From DASQDN01 sp035630195 (GTDB lineage Bacteria; Acidobacteriota; Terriglobia; Bryobacterales; Bryobacteraceae), in the NCBI GenBank assembly GCA_035630195.1, contig DASQLD010000420.1:1-23819 (forward strand): a stretch of 23,819 nt of DNA, written 5' to 3'. A program made the translations under genes and the position numbers. Shown in pieces: positions 14,846-22,065 of this stretch. How positions within the stretch are numbered: position 1 is the first letter of the stretch; each line of letters begins with the position of its first letter. The notes below the pieces were generated by a model, which ran no database searches, had not been told where the DNA came from, and was given only the letters and a program-made list of their open reading frames with translations.

Positions 14846-15501
14846 AGAAGATTATCGCCGCGTCAATTTTCCTGGCGCTCGCCGGCTGTTCGAGCAACGC
14901 TCCTAAATCAGAGAAATCTGAGAGATCCGAATCCAAGCCAACTCAGGCTCCCGCGAAGTTCTATGCCAAGTTCGAGACCACGAAAGGTGACTTCATCATG
15001 GAAGTCGTCCGCGACTGGGCTCCGAAAGGAGCCGACCGCTTCTTCGAGTTACTGCAGGAGAAGTTCTACGACGGCTCTCGCTTCTTCCGTGTCCGGCCTG
15101 GGTTTATTGTTCAGTTCGGGATTAGCAAGGATCCGAAGGTCTCCGAGTTGTGGCGGCAGTTGAAGCTTCCTGACGATCCGGTAGTCCAGAAGAATGCACG
15201 CGGCTTCGTTTCCTACGCCATGGCCGGTCCGGGCAGTCGCACGACCCAGGTTTTCATCAACTTGGCTGACAATTCAAAAGCTCTCGATGCGCGCGCGTTT
15301 GCGCCATTCGCCCGAGTCGTGGAAGGGATGGACGTCGTGGACAAGCTCTACGCAAGCTATGGCGAAGTCCAGGCGCTCGGCGGCGGCGGCCCTGATACTA
15401 CAAAGATCGAAGCACTCGGCGAAGAGTATCTGGAGCGGAGTTATTCGCGCCTTGATAAGATCAATCGCGCCTCCATCGTGGAGTATTCGCCCAAAAACTG
15501 A
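14842..15501 (+). CDS. Cyclophilin-type peptidyl-prolyl isomerase, lipoprotein
   Basis: 219 residues. A GTG start overlaps the polA stop (GTGA). The leader MKKIIAASIFLALAGC has a clean lipobox (LAGC, Cys16), so the protein is membrane anchored on the periplasmic side. A Ser/Lys/Glu-rich linker (17-38) leads to the cyclophilin domain (about 40-175): FETTKGDFIMEV, FYDGSRFFRVRPGFIVQFG (catalytic Arg83, Phe88 and Gln91), then TTQVFINLADN (Gln136, Phe138) and FARVVEGMDVVDKL. The family catalyses proline cis-trans isomerisation and helps fold exported proteins. The C-terminal about 40 residues are an extension of unknown purpose. Coupling to polA is probably only a matter of gene arrangement. Confidence 0.92.
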   Translation: MKKIIAASIFLALAGCSSNAPKSEKSERSESKPTQAPAKFYAKFETTKGDFIMEVVRDWAPKGADRFFELLQEKFYDGSRFFRVRPGFIVQFGISKDPKVSELWRQLKLPDDPVVQKNARGFVSYAMAGPGSRTTQVFINLADNSKALDARAFAPFARVVEGMDVVDKLYASYGEVQALGGGGPDTTKIEALGEEYLERSYSRLDKINRASIVEYSPKN

Positions 15502-15541
15502 CAATCGGTTCCCTTGTATACTGGGATGAGTAACTTACCCG

Positions 15542-15575
15542 GCTCGAACTGCGCCTTCTAGTTTCAGTTCGTAGC
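15542..15575 (+). promoter_or_regulatory. Stem-loop in the leader of the adaptor gene
   Basis: CGAACTG (15545-15551) pairs exactly with CAGTTCG (15565-15571). Outer GCT (15542-15544) can pair with AGC (15573-15575) across one bulged T, giving about ten pairs round a 13-base loop. It lies 17 bp before the ATG, upstream of the likely ribosome-binding site GAAGG (15581-15585). No U-run follows, so it is not an obvious terminator. A TATACT box (15517-15522) just upstream could be a -10 element but lacks a good -35 partner. Confidence 0.4.
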
Positions 15576-15592
15576 TTTCTGAAGGCATTTAC

Positions 15593-16906
15593 ATGTCAGC
15601 CGCTCCCCACACTGTACCCGCTCCAGTTAAGCATCAGCCGGTTCTCGCGCCCAAGCCCGTACCGCAGCCACCCTCCTCGGGATTCCCATGGAAGTGGTTG
15701 ATCTTCTTGGCGATTGCAGGCGTTGTCGTGTTCTTCGGATACCGCGCCGCCACCAAACCCGCTCCGGTCGCGACCATTGTCGCGACGAAAACGGCCAAGG
15801 TTGTCGTCGGAAACATTGCTCGCACTATTCGTGTCGGCGGTCAGACTGCGGCGATTGAGTTCGCTAACATCACTGCGCCGGCGATGAAGGGCCCCGATGC
15901 TAACAGGGAAATGATCCTCTTGACGACAGCGGCTCCCGGATCGTGGGTGAAGAAGGGAACCTTAGTAGCGTCCATCGATTCGCAATCCATGCAAGATCAC
16001 GTCGACGATTTGGGTGACACAATCGAGTCTGCCCAGTCCGACGTCGCCAAACGTAAAGCTGAGCAAGCCATCGAGTGGGAAAATCTACAGCAGACGATAC
16101 GCGTCACAAAATCTGAGGCCGATAAGGCCCGTCTTGACTCTGGTGTTGCTGAAATTCGTACCGACATAGAACGCCAATTGCTGAAGCTGTCTCAGGATGA
16201 GGCAGAAGCCCGCTACCGGCAAGCCCAAGCCGATCTGGACTTCAAGAAAGCCGCGCACGCCGCCGAAGTTCGCATCCTGGAATTAACATTGCTGCGGCAC
16301 ACCCGCCATCGTGACCGTCACGTAAAGGACGTAGAAGCATTCAAGATTTATGCCCCTATGGACGGCCTGGTTGTCATGTCGCAGATCTGGCGCGGCAACG
16401 AGATGGGTCAAGTGCAATCGGGTGACCGAATTTTCCCAGGCCAGGGTTTCATGAAGGTAGTGAACACGAAGCGGATGCAAGTGGAAGGCACGGTTAACCA
16501 GGCCGAGAGCAGTGAGTTCCGTGTCGGTCAGGTTGCAGCGATCAAATTTGACGCCTTTCCGAACATGGAGTTCACCGGAAAAGTTCACACCATTGGCGCG
16601 CTGGCCGCGGGCGGTTTCCGGCAGAGCGCATACATCCGCAATGTTCCGATTCGCCTTCAGATCGATGGGAACGATCCCAGGTTGATTCCTGACCTCTCGG
16701 CGAGCGCCGATGTGGTCATCGAGAAGGCGGAGGGCAAGCTCATCGTACCGCGATCGGCCATAGAAGAAATCGATGGCAAGACGGTCGCGTTCGTCAGGAA
16801 CGGCCCGACCTTTGAACGCCGCGAAGTCACGCTCGGTCTGCATAGCGACACGCATGCGGTTGCGCTGGCAGGATTAAATAGCGGTGACGAAGTTCGTATC
16901 AACTAG
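15593..16906 (+). CDS. HlyD-like membrane fusion (periplasmic adaptor) protein
   Basis: 437 residues. The first 30 are Ala/Pro/Val-rich and cytoplasmic, one transmembrane segment follows (about 33-50), and the rest is periplasmic. Two half-motifs of a lipoyl/barrel-sandwich domain (about 105-130, with GSWVKKGTLVASID, and 250-290, with YAPMDGLVV) bracket a long helical hairpin (about 135-248). Beta-barrel and membrane-proximal domains follow (VEGTVNQAESSEFRVGQ and after). This is the layout of adaptor subunits of tripartite ABC or RND efflux/secretion systems. No transporter or outer-membrane partner is adjacent. The next gene starts inside its last codons. GAAGG lies 7 nt upstream of the ATG. 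Confidence 0.88.
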   Translation: MSAAPHTVPAPVKHQPVLAPKPVPQPPSSGFPWKWLIFLAIAGVVVFFGYRAATKPAPVATIVATKTAKVVVGNIARTIRVGGQTAAIEFANITAPAMKGPDANREMILLTTAAPGSWVKKGTLVASIDSQSMQDHVDDLGDTIESAQSDVAKRKAEQAIEWENLQQTIRVTKSEADKARLDSGVAEIRTDIERQLLKLSQDEAEARYRQAQADLDFKKAAHAAEVRILELTLLRHTRHRDRHVKDVEAFKIYAPMDGLVVMSQIWRGNEMGQVQSGDRIFPGQGFMKVVNTKRMQVEGTVNQAESSEFRVGQVAAIKFDAFPNMEFTGKVHTIGALAAGGFRQSAYIRNVPIRLQIDGNDPRLIPDLSASADVVIEKAEGKLIVPRSAIEEIDGKTVAFVRNGPTFERREVTLGLHSDTHAVALAGLNSGDEVRIN

Positions 16907-18098
16907 GTTCGCATCAACCGCGCTCATCGTTCTCTTGCCTGCACTGGTCCGGGCTCAGAGCGCGCCCATGCTCCGGGCTCACGTTGAGTTCCTCGCCTCA
17001 GATTCAATGGAAGGCCGCGCCTGCCCTTCCCGAAGCTGCGACCTCGCCGCCGATTACATACTCGCCCACTTTCGGGCGGCCGGTCTCGAGACGCAGGTGC
17101 AGACAACCGAGGCTGTCTTTGAGGTCCGTCGCGGGGAAACTGTCGTTCACCTAAAAGAGGCCCAGCTAAAGACTCCTGCCCTTTACGCCAATACTAAAGT
17201 TCAGCTCGACCCAGACCAAAACATACTCGCCGGCAAGGAAGTGATTCTCGACAAAACTCCGGAACTCGAGCCGATCTATAACGCAACGGGCGACATCTTT
17301 ATCACTCACATACCCGCCGGTCTTCGGAATGTCATTGGCGTACTGAAAGGGCGCGATCGGAAACTGCGCGAGACGTACGTCCTGGTAACCGCGCATTACG
17401 ATCATGTCGGGTTGAAGCCCGATGGCGAGGGCGACCTTGTGTTCAATGGCGCCAATGACAACGCCAGTGGAGTGGCAGGGCTCATTGAGATTGCGCGTGC
17501 AATTGCGTCCTCAGCGACGCGTCCCAGACGGTCTCTCGCGTTCATCGCCTACTTCGGCGAAGAGCGAGGCATGGTTGGGTCCCGCTACTACGCGCAGCAT
17601 CCCATCGTTCCCGTCGCCCAAACGTTCGCCCAAGTCAACTTCGAACAGCTCGGACGCCCGGATGATTCCGAGGGTCCGCGCGTGAAAGGCGCTACCGTCA
17701 CAGGATGGGATCGCTCGCTGGTTGGCCAAACGCTCGCGACTGCGGCGACTCCGTTCGGAGTGCGGATCTACAAGCACGAAAAGTTCAGCGAAGTGTTCTT
17801 TGAGCGAAGCGACAATGAAGCGTTAGCAAAGCTCGGAGTGCCGGCGCATACGATCAGTGTCGCTTACGGATTCCCCGATTATCACGGACTCGGTGACGAA
17901 GCTTCGAAGCTCGATTACACCAATATGGCGATTGTCACCAAAGCGTTGCGCCGAGGTGTGATGGCGCTCGCAAACCGCGTCACAAGTCTCACTCCCCGCG
18001 CAGGATCTCCAGCGGTTTCTGTCCCAAAAGTCGGAAGCTCGCCAGCCAGCCCGAACCCGAAGCGATCAAGGCCGTCGCCAAAATCGCCAAAAAGTTAG
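16884..18098 (+). CDS. M28-family zinc metallopeptidase, exported
   Basis: 404 residues from GTG 16884, 23 bp inside the adaptor gene. The leader TRFASTALIVLLPALVRA is a signal peptide, probably cut before QSA, so it is extracytoplasmic. The two-zinc aminopeptidase core shows His171 (TAHYDHVG), bridging Asp192 (NGANDNASGVAGLIEIARA), catalytic Glu226 and metal ligand Glu227 (FGEERGMVGSRYYA), Glu254 (NFEQLGR, where many relatives have Asp) and His334 (DYHGLGDEASKLDYTNM). It releases amino acids from peptides, or has a related amide substrate. After about residue 366 the sequence becomes a basic Pro/Ser/Lys tail that lies antisense to the end of the convergent permease gene. A lost stop codon is likely. 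Confidence 0.9.
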   Translation: MTKFVSTRFASTALIVLLPALVRAQSAPMLRAHVEFLASDSMEGRACPSRSCDLAADYILAHFRAAGLETQVQTTEAVFEVRRGETVVHLKEAQLKTPALYANTKVQLDPDQNILAGKEVILDKTPELEPIYNATGDIFITHIPAGLRNVIGVLKGRDRKLRETYVLVTAHYDHVGLKPDGEGDLVFNGANDNASGVAGLIEIARAIASSATRPRRSLAFIAYFGEERGMVGSRYYAQHPIVPVAQTFAQVNFEQLGRPDDSEGPRVKGATVTGWDRSLVGQTLATAATPFGVRIYKHEKFSEVFFERSDNEALAKLGVPAHTISVAYGFPDYHGLGDEASKLDYTNMAIVTKALRRGVMALANRVTSLTPRAGSPAVSVPKVGSSPASPNPKRSRPSPKSPKS

Positions 18099-20538
18099 GC
18101 AGCACATCGAACTGGAACGGCGCTTCGAAGAACCGCTTCAACAGCAAGCTGGAGAACGCTGTCGCCAGCAGACTGCCCATCACTCCGGCCACAACTCCGA
18201 GCACGAGGTACTCGATCGAGAACATCTTGGCGATTGTCGCCCGCGTCGCTCCCAGGGTTTTGAGAATCACGATCTCACGAACCCGTCGGAAGCGAGTGCC
18301 GGCAACGCTCGAAGCGAGAATGATCGCGCCGGCAAGAATTGTGAATGCCGAGATGAAACGAATCACCAGCGCGATCTGGTCCACAACTTCCTGCACGCGA
18401 TCGAGCACATCGGCAACGTTGATGACTGTCACAGTAGGAAACTTGTCGAACGTTGCGCGCTGCAACGAAGCGATCTGTGGCGTCTTGACGCGAGCAGCGC
18501 CGTAGTAAACCGTCGGCAGTCCATCAAGCGTTCCGGGGCTGGCAATGAACTCGACCATCCCGTGCAAGCGCCGCTCATCGGTGCGATGAATTGCCGCGAT
18601 CTTCGTGGTGATGATCTTTCCGAAGGCGTTCCAGGTGATACTGGAGCCGGGCTCCAGCTTCAAGGAGCGTGCCGCCCCGAAGCTCATCGAGATCTGGGGG
18701 ACTGGCGATGAGGGATCCCACCATTCGCCTCGCAAGACAGCGGTGCCCGGGGGGACCTGCGCGAACGATGTAACATTACGGGACATCCGATAGCGGCGAC
18801 CAAGCTGCGACTGGTTAATTCGCTCTATCGGTGTTCCGTCGATCGACACAATTCTGGCCGATACGGCGGAGAGAATATCGGGCTTACCCTCCGTTCCAGG
18901 ATTGGCCGCAATGAGATCCGTAAGAGCTTGCCGCTGGTCGGCCGTAATGTCGATGAAGAACACATTCGCCATTCCTGGAGGAGCGCTGCGCCGAATCTCG
19001 GCCAGAACCGATCTCTGGATCAAAAACACGGTGAGCGTAAACATCACGCCGACGCCGAGCGCAGTCAACACCGCTCTTGACTGGCTACCCGGGCGATAGA
19101 GATTCGAAAGAGCGTGTCGCATCGTCACTGGCATCGACACACGCGCCACAAGCATCTGCAACGCTTTTAGCAGAAGAGAAGCGACCCCGTAGAGCAGCGT
19201 CAGGCTCACCAGCAACCCGCCTACGAAATATGCTCCTACTTGCGCGGCGTTCTGACGTGTCCCATGCACGAGCCAGCCTGCAATCGCGGCGAGTCCGATG
19301 CAGATGACGATGGCCGCAAATATGGCCATGCGCGCTTCCGAAAGTCTCTCCCGCCACGATGCGCGTGTTTCCGACATATCACGCCGGAGAATGAGCGCCG
19401 GCTTCACCCGGCGAATGTTCAGCAATGGAGGCAGCGTGAACAGCAGCGTCGTCAGCATACCTACCAGCAACCCCTGAACGGCCGACGACGGAGCGAACCA
19501 CGTCTCCGGACGCATCTGAAAGTAGCGTTCGATCAGCTCAGGGAAGATGCGCTGCACCGCGGCGCCGACAGCGATTCCAGCCAGCCCTCCACATAGACCG
19601 AGCAGCGCAGTTTGAATGAGATAAATGCGAATGACCTGCCCGGATCGCGCACCGAGGCTTTTCAACGTCGCGATGGTATCGAGCTTCTGTTGAAGATGAG
19701 CGTGCATGGCCGTCGAGACACCAATTGCGCCGACGATGAGCGCAATCAGACTGACAAGGCTCAAGAAGGTCGTCGATCGCTCAAGACCTCTGGCGATGTT
19801 CGGATTCGTCTCGCGGAAGTCCGTGATCAGAGCCTCGGCGAACGCGACGCGGAGCTGCTCCCGTACTACCCCGACTGAGGGAGCTCGGGAGTCAAGCTTC
19901 AGCAGAATCCGATTGGAGGCGCGACTCCCTAGACGAATCAGGCCAGTGCGCTCCAATCCTTCGCGCGAGACCATGACGCGAGGTCCGACGTTGAAGCTGC
20001 CGGACATGCGGTCGGGTTCCACGGTGACAAAGCCGGCGACCCGAAAGTCGTGGCCGCCGATCTTGATGTTCTCGTTGGCCTCGACTTTGAGCCGGATTCG
20101 GGCGTCTTCCGACAGGACCGCGGTTTCAGCCGTAAGCCGCTCTTTCAACTGGCCGGGAGGCGTCAGCGTCAGTTGCCCGTAAAACGGGAATACCTGCGGA
20201 TCGACTGCCTTCAGTGTGACCAGCGCCGGGTCGGGACTCTGACGCGATGAGACCATCGAGACCGTTTCCGTTACCCGCGTGACTTTAACATTGCGATTGG
20301 AGAGGCCGGCAAGAATGGATTCCTGTTCGGCGGAAGTATCACCGAAGATCCGAATGGAAATGTCGGCAGCCATGATGGATCGAGCTTCGCGAAGCAGCAT
20401 GGACGCAAAGGCCTGACTGAACCCTCGGACACCGGTCAGGGAGCCGACTCCGAGAGCCACGGCCACAACAACGAACAAGAACTTGCCTCGCGCTGCGCGG
20501 GCATCTCGGAGAGCGATACGGAAAGCTGTGGCGGTCAT
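17989..20538 (-). CDS. FtsX-like ABC transporter permease, YbbP type
   Basis: 849 residues with ten predicted membrane segments: one at about 20-36, three in a first FtsX domain (256-277, 303-328, 352-377), central ones (404-424, 436-458, 489-508) and three in a second FtsX domain (722-746, 775-800, 813-838). Large extracytoplasmic regions lie between. Conserved pieces are LDTIATLKSLGAR (286-298) and VREIVILKTLGATRATI, the FtsX coupling-helix signatures, and the C-terminal KPLEILRGE. With the adjacent ATPase it resembles YbbA-YbbP, a transporter of the MacB/LolCDE superfamily that acts by mechanotransmission; the substrate is unknown. Its ATG overlaps the ATPase stop (ATGA). Its 3' end overlaps the M28 gene by 110 bp on the opposite strand. 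Confidence 0.92.
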   Translation of the reverse strand: MTATAFRIALRDARAARGKFLFVVVAVALGVGSLTGVRGFSQAFASMLLREARSIMAADISIRIFGDTSAEQESILAGLSNRNVKVTRVTETVSMVSSRQSPDPALVTLKAVDPQVFPFYGQLTLTPPGQLKERLTAETAVLSEDARIRLKVEANENIKIGGHDFRVAGFVTVEPDRMSGSFNVGPRVMVSREGLERTGLIRLGSRASNRILLKLDSRAPSVGVVREQLRVAFAEALITDFRETNPNIARGLERSTTFLSLVSLIALIVGAIGVSTAMHAHLQQKLDTIATLKSLGARSGQVIRIYLIQTALLGLCGGLAGIAVGAAVQRIFPELIERYFQMRPETWFAPSSAVQGLLVGMLTTLLFTLPPLLNIRRVKPALILRRDMSETRASWRERLSEARMAIFAAIVICIGLAAIAGWLVHGTRQNAAQVGAYFVGGLLVSLTLLYGVASLLLKALQMLVARVSMPVTMRHALSNLYRPGSQSRAVLTALGVGVMFTLTVFLIQRSVLAEIRRSAPPGMANVFFIDITADQRQALTDLIAANPGTEGKPDILSAVSARIVSIDGTPIERINQSQLGRRYRMSRNVTSFAQVPPGTAVLRGEWWDPSSPVPQISMSFGAARSLKLEPGSSITWNAFGKIITTKIAAIHRTDERRLHGMVEFIASPGTLDGLPTVYYGAARVKTPQIASLQRATFDKFPTVTVINVADVLDRVQEVVDQIALVIRFISAFTILAGAIILASSVAGTRFRRVREIVILKTLGATRATIAKMFSIEYLVLGVVAGVMGSLLATAFSSLLLKRFFEAPFQFDVLPNFLAILATALIASGSGWLASFRLLGQKPLEILRGE

Positions 20539-21215
20539 GCGGATAAGTCGTCAGCCACGACCAAGCCATCCTGCAGCACGATGCGGCGCTGCGCATGCGC
20601 GGCCAGATTAGCGTCATGCGTCACGAGCACGAGCGTTGTTCCCTGCTCTGCATTGAGACGGATTAACAGCTCAAGAATGTGTCGCCCGTTGGCGCTGTCA
20701 AGATTACCGGTTGGCTCATCCGCAAGCAGGATCGGAGGACGCACCATGAACGCACGGGCCAGCGCTACGCGCTGTTGCTCGCCACCCGACAATTGCACGG
20801 GATAGTGGTCCATTCGATCATCGAGACCGACTTCCATCAGCAACTCTCGCGCGCGCTTCCGACCCCCAGAGCCATTCCTGCCTACGAGCTCATATGGGAG
20901 CAGAACGTTTTCCTCGGCGGTCAGCGTCGGAATTAACTGATAGGACTGGAACACGAAGCCGATCTTTCGGCCTCGTACCACCGAGAGACGATCCTCAGGA
21001 AGGCCGGTAATCTCCTCGCCATCGAGGACTATTTTGCCCGAAGTTGGCGCGTCCAGCCCGGCGAGGAGACCGAGAAGTGTGCTCTTGCCGCTACCAGAAG
21101 CCCCCATGATTGCGGCAAATTGACCCGTTGGAATCGACAGATCGATCCCTTTGAGGATTTCGACGCGGTGGATACCGGTGTCGATAACTTTCGTCAGCCC
21201 ACTAACGTCGATCAC
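20535..21215 (-). CDS. ABC transporter ATP-binding protein, YbbA/LolD type
   Basis: 226 residues, the normal size of a stand-alone LolD/MacB-family ATPase. It shows Walker A GASGSGKST (38-46), Q-loop Gln90 (FVFQSYQLIPTLTAEENV), signature LSGGE (142-146), Walker B ILLADE (162-167) with catalytic Glu167 and H-loop His200. It energises the YbbP-like permease encoded directly downstream, with a 4-bp overlap. The ATPase-permease-esterase neighbourhood parallels E. coli ybbA-ybbP next to tesA. Only 32 bp separate its start from that of the divergent esterase, so the promoters must overlap the genes or each other. Confidence 0.94.
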   Translation of the reverse strand: MIDVSGLTKVIDTGIHRVEILKGIDLSIPTGQFAAIMGASGSGKSTLLGLLAGLDAPTSGKIVLDGEEITGLPEDRLSVVRGRKIGFVFQSYQLIPTLTAEENVLLPYELVGRNGSGGRKRARELLMEVGLDDRMDHYPVQLSGGEQQRVALARAFMVRPPILLADEPTGNLDSANGRHILELLIRLNAEQGTTLVLVTHDANLAAHAQRRIVLQDGLVVADDLSA

Positions 21216-21247
21216 AATGAAGACCCTTGGCCCGTTACCTTCTTAGT

Positions 21248-21949
21248 ATGCATTCCGTGTGTCTTGTATCTCTCATTGTGACGTTGCTTGTGTGCGCCGG
21301 ATGTACGAACACCCCAAATCGCGTTGAGTCTGAACCTGTTACACGTGCTGCTACACCGGTGGAACGGCCGGCAACGGCAGATACGCGACCGATTATCGTC
21401 GCCTTCGGCGACAGCATTTCCGAAGGCTTGGGTGTCGCGACGGGAAAGAGTTTCCCGGATCAACTCCAGCAGAAATTGGACACTAGCGGATTTTCCTATC
21501 GTGTAGTGAATCTCGGGGTCAGCGGCGACACAACGACAGGAGGCGTGGGACGGCTGGACTATGCGATATCGATGAAACCGGCCGTCGTGATCCTGGAGCT
21601 TGGAGGCAACGACGGGCTACGTGGGATACCGGTAGCCTCGACGAAAGCGAACCTCGAAAAGATGATCGGGGCATTTCAGAAGGCCGGAGCTTCGGTGGTG
21701 CTCGCGGGAATGACACTGCCGCCGAACTACGGTCCTGAATACATTCAGCAATTCGAGGCTGCATATAAGGATTTGGCCAGGAAGTATAAAGTGACTTTAA
21801 TTCCGTTTCTGATGGAAGACATCCTGGCGCAATACAAGGCGAAACCTGGTTTGATGCAGAGCGATGGGATTCATCCCACTGCTGAAGGGCACGAGATTAT
21901 CGCCGACACCGTAATGCGCTACTTGCAGAAAGTTATCAAGCCAGGATAG
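21248..21949 (+). CDS. tesA: Arylesterase/lysophospholipase L1-like SGNH hydrolase, lipoprotein
   Basis: 233 residues from ATG 21248; a TTG at 21227 would add seven and is less likely. The leader MHSVCLVSLIVTLLVCAGC ends in a lipobox-like CAGC (Cys19), followed by a Thr/Pro/Glu-rich linker, so it is a probable envelope lipoprotein rather than a soluble periplasmic enzyme like E. coli TesA. The SGNH blocks are intact: Ser56 (FGDSISEGLG), Gly93 (NLGVSGDTTTGG), Asn121 (LELGGNDGLRG) and Asp206/His209 (DGIHPTAEGH). It hydrolyses short or medium acyl esters or lysophospholipids. It is divergent from the YbbA/YbbP genes, as in E. coli. No clear Shine-Dalgarno is seen, so the start is moderately uncertain. 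Confidence 0.88.
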   Translation: MHSVCLVSLIVTLLVCAGCTNTPNRVESEPVTRAATPVERPATADTRPIIVAFGDSISEGLGVATGKSFPDQLQQKLDTSGFSYRVVNLGVSGDTTTGGVGRLDYAISMKPAVVILELGGNDGLRGIPVASTKANLEKMIGAFQKAGASVVLAGMTLPPNYGPEYIQQFEAAYKDLARKYKVTLIPFLMEDILAQYKAKPGLMQSDGIHPTAEGHEIIADTVMRYLQKVIKPG

Positions 21950-22022
21950 CGGGTCTGCTAAATTACGGTACCTCATATGGACCAGATCAGGCTTGTCATT
22001 GCGGAGTGATCGCGGTACATAT

Positions 22023-22054
22023 CGTAAACGCTTCCTTTGGGCGGAAGCGTTTCG
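22023..22054. terminator. Probable bidirectional terminator between tesA and the PQQ dehydrogenase gene
   Basis: AAACGCTTCC (22026-22035) and GGAAGCGTTT (22043-22052) form a perfect 10-bp stem around the 7-base loop TTTGGGC. Outer CG pairs (22023-22024 with 22053-22054) can add to it across a bulged T. It lies between two convergent stops (21949 and 22066). The flanking A and T runs of the stem are short, but the placement fits a shared terminator. Confidence 0.7.
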
Positions 22055-22065
22055 ACATGTTGATA

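Noticed and set aside
15517..15522. TATACT as a -10 box for the adaptor operon
   Set aside because: No acceptable -35 hexamer at 16-18 bp; the nearby CTGACA is only 13 bp away. Kept only as a remark.
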